From contig CAJTOH010000003.1 of the NCBI GenBank assembly GCA_910577685.1, forward strand, positions 24,106 through 88,105: a DNA stretch of 64,000 bases, given 5' to 3'. Shown here piece after piece: positions 60,262-64,000 of this stretch. Made by a program: the position numbers and the translations under genes. Within the stretch, counting starts at the first letter, position 1. Each line of letters opens with the position of its first letter. This stretch comes from an uncultured Dorea sp. (GTDB taxonomy: Bacteria > Bacillota > Clostridia > Lachnospirales > Lachnospiraceae). Below the pieces are notes generated by a model. That model worked only from the letters and a program-made list of their open reading frames with translations, was not told where the DNA came from and made no database searches.

Positions 60262-61063
60262 TTGGCCAAAATCTTATTATCACAACTCCTTATGGATATC
60301 TGATATCCTCCGTTTATCTCTGTATATGCAAAGTTTACTAGAATTCTATCTACTTGTATCACAAAATCTCCGATAATACCAAGTATAGACTGATCGCATT
60401 TCAAGGCAGATACTACGGCGAATTTTTTTCTATATTCAAAATAGTGATTATACATCGCATCACTGACAATCATCAATTCTGCCACTGTCATGCAGGACTT
60501 GATTAATCTGTCAAAAAGAGGATATTCGCCGCTAAGCGCCAGCCTCATTTTTATATCCTTATCTCCATATAAATCATAAAAAGATGCTGTATCTATAAAT
60601 AAACCAAATAGTAAAGCCACACAAAGCTTTTCGTTTCCCTTTACCGGATAACCTTCCTCTTCAAGCAGTTCCCAAATGATTGTAGAACAACTTTGGTAAT
60701 TGGGAGCAATCAGCGTCCTTTCGTTCTCTTCCTGTACACATATGTGATGATCTATAACAGCAATCTCCGGCGCATCAAATTTCTCCACATTTCCCTGCTT
60801 ATACTGACCATCGACGATCAGCAAAAGTTCTGTTTCAGGAAGTTCATTTACATAACAAACAGGAATCTCACAATGCTCTATCATATAACGAAGATTGTAT
60901 TTTTCAATTTTTTTCAAACCGCTGTAAATGATCTTTGTCTCGATTCCCCTGTCTGTAAAAAAACAATACAGTCCATAGGCAGAAGCCAGTGTATCCGAAT
61001 CCGGATTGTTATGACACTGAATACATATTTTTTCTTATCTAGAAATTGTTGTAAAAATCCCAT
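60183..61063 (-). pseudogene. DHH-family phosphoesterase, frameshifted and 3'-truncated
   Basis: The minus-strand ATG at 61063 (GGAGGG upstream) gives MGFLQQFLDKKK. The next conserved block, CIQCHNNPDSDTLASAYGL, lies in another frame; adding one A to the A-run at about 61025 joins them. The main frame then holds VIDHH and SCSTIIWELLEEEG, the signature of DHH phosphoesterases (NrnA/RecJ-like). The C-terminus SIRSCDNKILANQLAN is cut at about 60262, where the sequence switches to the antisense of the RhuM gene end, so the DHHA1 tail with GGGH is missing. Confidence 0.7.
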
Positions 61064-61385
61064 TCCTTTTCCTCCCTTGTATAATAAGTTTGTAAGCAAG
61101 GAAAAACTTACAGACTTAATCTTTTTTTGTTAGACAGAAGAATAATTCTAAACATCTCCAATATTGCGGTATCATATGGAATGATAATGATTCCGGTGAT
61201 TTTTTCTGCCAAAATCCGAAGCCCTCGGATACTGATAATATAATTGGTTCAGGCTGGAATGTCAATGTTATCTTATTTTGCAGTTTTGAAAGGTAAAAAA
61301 TATTCGCACTAAATCTGCTTATTTTTAAGCTATTTTCTCTGCAATAAGGTAAAATAAAAGAAAAACTTTATCGCAGAGGGAAAAA
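61064..61385 (-). other. Gap with a gene tail and an IS left end
   Basis: Minus strand 61108 to about 61240 is open and ends SIRGLRILAEKITGIIIIPY then DTAILEMFRIILLSNKKRLS, probably the tail of an unidentified gene. The imperfect inverted repeat CTCTGCAATAAGG / CTTTATCGCAGAG at about 61336-61378 lies directly before the transposase and may be the edge or promoter of that element. Confidence 0.35.
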
Positions 61386-62186
61386 ATGAGTAGAGAACAA
61401 GAACGAATTAGAAAAAAACTGGAAAAGAATCCGGTTGCTGAATGTAATAAAATCCAGAAACGGTTTTATCCGGGGTTGTTTTCAAAATTTGCCGGGGTAA
61501 AAGATCCGCGCCATCAGGGCTATATTGATTATTCTGTAAAAACTATGCTAGGAACGATCTATTACAAATGTATCGGTGGGCTTTCGAGCATGCAGGAAAT
61601 GACGAGAAAGTTCAATAACGAAAAGGTAGTAGAAAACCTGTATACTTTTTTAGGGGAACATGGGCAGGAATACATGCCGCATGGAGTAACGGTAAATGAA
61701 TTTCTTGAAAGGTTGAATCCTGAGGAACTGGAGAAGATCCGGAAGGATATCGTCTATTCCATGGTCAGACGAAAAACATTTGAGCAGGCAAGAGTCCTGA
61801 AGAAGTGGCAGGTGATCGTGGATGCCACAGAGCTGGATGAGGGATATAAGCAAAAGAACGAAAATTACTCAAGCCGCTGCTATAACAGAGTGGAAAAGAC
61901 TGAATTTACGAAATACCATAGAAGTGTCTTAGAAGCGAAGATTTATTTTGGAAATAATCTTGTGTGCAGTATGGCATCGGAAACCATCGAAAATTCAGAG
62001 GAGTATGTAAATAAAAGGGATGAAGAAGTTAAGCAGGATTGTGAAAGTAAGGCGTTTGTCAGATTGGCGGAAAAAATAAAAAAGAAGTTCCCAAGACTTC
62101 CCATCGTAATAACCGCTGATGGCCTATACGTTACACAAAGGGTATTGCAGATTTGTAAAAAATACAATTGGGACTACATTAGATAA
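61386..62186 (+). mobile_element. DDE transposase, N-terminal 266 residues
   Basis: Transposase of the ISAs1/IS4-like DDE kind: N-terminal FAGVKDPRHQGYIDYSVKTM, first Asp in VIVDATELDEGY and second Asp in VITADGLYVTQRVLQI. The chain stops right after KKYNWDYIR. The third acidic residue and the C-terminal third are missing, because the sequence changes into a serine-recombinase gene at about 62183. The ATG follows AGAGGG. Confidence 0.75.
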
Positions 62187-62676
62187 GGTGCTGACCGTTA
62201 CGGCGTACAATGCCAGGCAGAAAGGATGGGCTATGCCGGACAACCTGTATCAGTGGTGTGCCAAATCTGTTGCCGGAATACTGGAGCGACAGGAATATAC
62301 CGGCTGTACCGTCAATTTTAAGACTTATACCAAGTCCTTGAAATTTAAGAAGCGGATGGAAAATCCAAAAGAGAACCGACGGATATTTGAAGATACGCAG
62401 CCGGCAATCATTGAGTGGGGACAATGGGAACGGGTGCAGGCGTTAAGAGCGAATAAGCGCAGGCCGACAAAGACGGGGAAAACCAGCATTTTCTCCGGCC
62501 TCGTCTACTGTGCCGACTGCGGCGCAAAGCTCTATTACTGTACCTGCAATACCTATAAGGATGATTCACAGGATCATTTTGTCTGTTCCAAATATCCGTT
62601 TTCTTCGAGAAATCCGTTGTCCGAGATCAGAAGCTCTTGCGGTAATTCGAGGAAGGAACAGCTATTGCAGTTTTGA
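62183..62676 (+). mobile_element. Large serine recombinase, middle fragment
   Basis: From about 62183 the frame reads DKVLTVTAYNARQKGWAMPD, then SVAGILERQEYTGCTVNFKT and the zinc-ribbon SGLVYCADCGAKLYYCTC. This is the recombinase and zinc-ribbon part of TnpX/TndX-type enzymes of clostridial transposons. The catalytic N-terminal domain and the coiled-coil C-terminus are absent. A frameshift near 62590 is possible. Confidence 0.75.
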
Positions 62677-62781
62677 AAAAGGGCTGTTAATAAGGTACGA
62701 TTTTCGATATAATAAAAGAGCAAACCAATATGTTCCTACATACACTGAGATACTGCAGAATATATCAGGGAGGTGCTGCGT

Positions 62782-63006
62782 ATGGCACAGGTAGCGGAAT
62801 TGTTGCTTGAAGAAGGAAGAGAAGAAGGAATAGAGAAAGGGAGGAAAAAGGGACGGCGGGAAGGAATATTTTTGACGGGGAATATTTTACAACGGTTAAA
62901 TGCGGACCCGGGCACGACAGACCAGCAGATTGCGCAAGAGCTTGGATGTACCGCCGAAGAGGTAAAAGAGATTCGGGCAATACTCGGCAAACTGATAGGT
63001 TCATAA
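62782..63006 (+). CDS. Rpn-family C-terminal-like small protein
   Basis: 74 aa from the ATG behind GGGAGGTGC. A charged helix (EEGREEGIEKGRKKGRREG) is followed by a small HTH-like unit (TTDQQIAQELGCTAEEVKEI). Rpn/PD-(D/E)XK transposase-family proteins often end this way, so it could be a surviving C-terminus now translated alone. The nuclease domain is absent upstream. Confidence 0.5.
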   Translation: MAQVAELLLEEGREEGIEKGRKKGRREGIFLTGNILQRLNADPGTTDQQIAQELGCTAEEVKEIRAILGKLIGS

Positions 63007-63035
63007 AGATTTACAGAAAAGAAAGAGAGGTTATT

Positions 63036-64000
63036 ATGAAGTTTCAGTACAAGATTGTATCTTCTATGTGCAAAGTATTTTCCGGCGGAGAGAATGTAAA
63101 AGAGCTGGAAGAAAAGAGGCTGTCAGGCCTTAAGGGGGAAACGCTTTCATACCAGATCGCATATTATTGGGGCGGCGACAGGAAGGAAAGGGGCGGCGTA
63201 ACCGTGCTGTCCCCAATTATGGACAGGGTGCATGTCCGTATGGTTAATTTGGCGCCGTGTGAGTATCCGTGCCATATGGAGCGGGACAGCGGATATCTTG
63301 CCACTGAGCCGGGAATGTATCCGGATTGTCTGAGCGAGATTCCGGAGCTTGGATTTCCGCTGGTATCCGGCCAGTGGAGGTGCCTGTGGGTTGATGTGGA
63401 AACAGACGATGCATTGGAGGCAGGGGAATATCCTGTGAAGCTTAGGCTGGAAACAGACGGTGAGGTTCTGGGTGAAGCGGAGTTTACATGTGAGGTTCTG
63501 GACGCGGGGCTTCCGAAGCTGCCGATTCGTTATACGGAGTGGTTTCACAGCGATTGTCTGGCAGATTATTATCAGGCGGAGGTATTTTCCGACAGATATT
63601 GGGAGATCGTGGAGGCGTTTGTACGGTCGGCTGCAAAGCATAAGTGCAACATGCTGCTGACGCCTGTGTTTACGCCGCCCCTTGACACTGCAATCGGAGG
63701 GGAGCGCCGTACGGTGCAGCTTGTGGACGTAGTCGTTTCGGAAGGGAAGTACGGTTTTGAATTCGGGAACTTCCGTAAATGGGTTCGTATGGCGTTGGAT
63801 TGTGGGATAGAATATTTTGAGGTTTCCCATCTGTTCAGCCAGTGGGGAGCGAAGGCGGCGCCCAAGATAATGGCGGTAAAGGACGGAACATACCAACAGA
63901 TTTTCGGATGGGATACGGATTCCGCAGGACAAGAGTACCGGGAGTTCCTGCACCAGTTTCTTACTGCGTTCAAAGCAGAGTTAAAGGAGCTTGGAATTGA
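63036..64000 (+). CDS. DUF4091 glycoside-hydrolase-like protein (3' end outside window)
   Basis: Open from ATG 63036 (AGAGAGG upstream) through the window end, 321 codons so far. A beta-rich N-terminal domain of about 170 residues (MDRVHVRMVNLAPCEYPC; SGQWRCLWVDVETDDALEAG) leads into a barrel start (RYTEWFHSDCLADYY) and the typical FEVSHLFSQWGAKAAPKIMA and QIFGWDTDSAGQEYREFL. DUF4091 proteins are related to GH123-like hydrolases. No signal peptide. Substrate unknown. It marks the return from the island to carbohydrate genes. Confidence 0.8.
   Translation, partial: MKFQYKIVSSMCKVFSGGENVKELEEKRLSGLKGETLSYQIAYYWGGDRKERGGVTVLSPIMDRVHVRMVNLAPCEYPCHMERDSGYLATEPGMYPDCLSEIPELGFPLVSGQWRCLWVDVETDDALEAGEYPVKLRLETDGEVLGEAEFTCEVLDAGLPKLPIRYTEWFHSDCLADYYQAEVFSDRYWEIVEAFVRSAAKHKCNMLLTPVFTPPLDTAIGGERRTVQLVDVVVSEGKYGFEFGNFRKWVRMALDCGIEYFEVSHLFSQWGAKAAPKIMAVKDGTYQQIFGWDTDSAGQEYREFLHQFLTAFKAELKELGI

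Overview
The window looks like chromosomal DNA of a low-to-mid GC gut-type Clostridia bacterium, most likely Lachnospiraceae. This is inferred from gene content: a nine-gene V-type ATPase operon, DUF1002 and DUF6512 proteins, a GlgB of clostridial type, a GH127 locus controlled by a YesM/YesN pair, a membrane-anchored PotD, and strong GGAGG-type ribosome binding sites. No rRNA or species marker is present, so the genus is not assigned.

Layout. 1-3.4 kb: the end of an ATPase with a very acidic repeat N-terminus, then glycogen branching enzyme. 3.4-7.7 kb: a divergent sugar locus (DeoR regulator and a fructose-6-phosphate aldolase-like protein on the minus strand; FGGY kinase and aldo/keto reductase on the plus strand) with two promoters and a palindrome between them. 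7.8-10.5 kb: minus-strand DUF1002 protein, thioredoxin, a small basic protein and TrmB. 10.8-19.4 kb: V-ATPase operon in the order H(G)-C-I-K-F-E-A-B-D. 19.5-24.9 kb: APH-like phosphotransferase, an XRE regulator pair, an XRE remnant, rubrerythrin, a GH32 fructosidase and a DUF6512 membrane protein. 25.2-28.2 kb: DUF2325 protein and a frameshifted zeta-type toxin module. 28.5-38.9 kb: a carbohydrate operon with an unassigned 703-aa enzyme-like protein, a lipoprotein and two permeases, a response regulator, a sensor kinase and a GH127 beta-L-arabinofuranosidase. 39-43 kb: tRNA-Lys, aminopeptidase P and a LysM/peptidoglycan-binding protein. 42.8-48 kb: a polyamine operon (XRE-cupin regulator, PotA, PotB, PotC, PotD). 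48.6-53.5 kb: KsgA, citrate synthase, a lipase-like hydrolase coupled to an ABC exporter.

From about 53.6 to 62.8 kb the character changes to a degraded accessory island. It holds pieces of IS110, an ExeA/DUF6431-type element, IS66, a tyrosine recombinase, another DDE transposase and a large serine recombinase. Between them sit toxin-antitoxin-like genes: a zeta toxin that has lost its P-loop, a HipA-like kinase with a small overlapping partner, a possible GNAT fragment, a RhuM protein and a frameshifted DHH phosphoesterase. Repeated noncoding segments recur between these genes. The window ends inside a DUF4091 protein.

Two cross-cutting patterns stand out. Hairpin-forming dispersed repeats with ends like GGGGCTGTTGCAATAAGC sit just after gene ends, three of the four between convergent genes. 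Many genes in the island are recently broken by 1-2 base slips or junctions, so reading frames there should be interpreted as composites.
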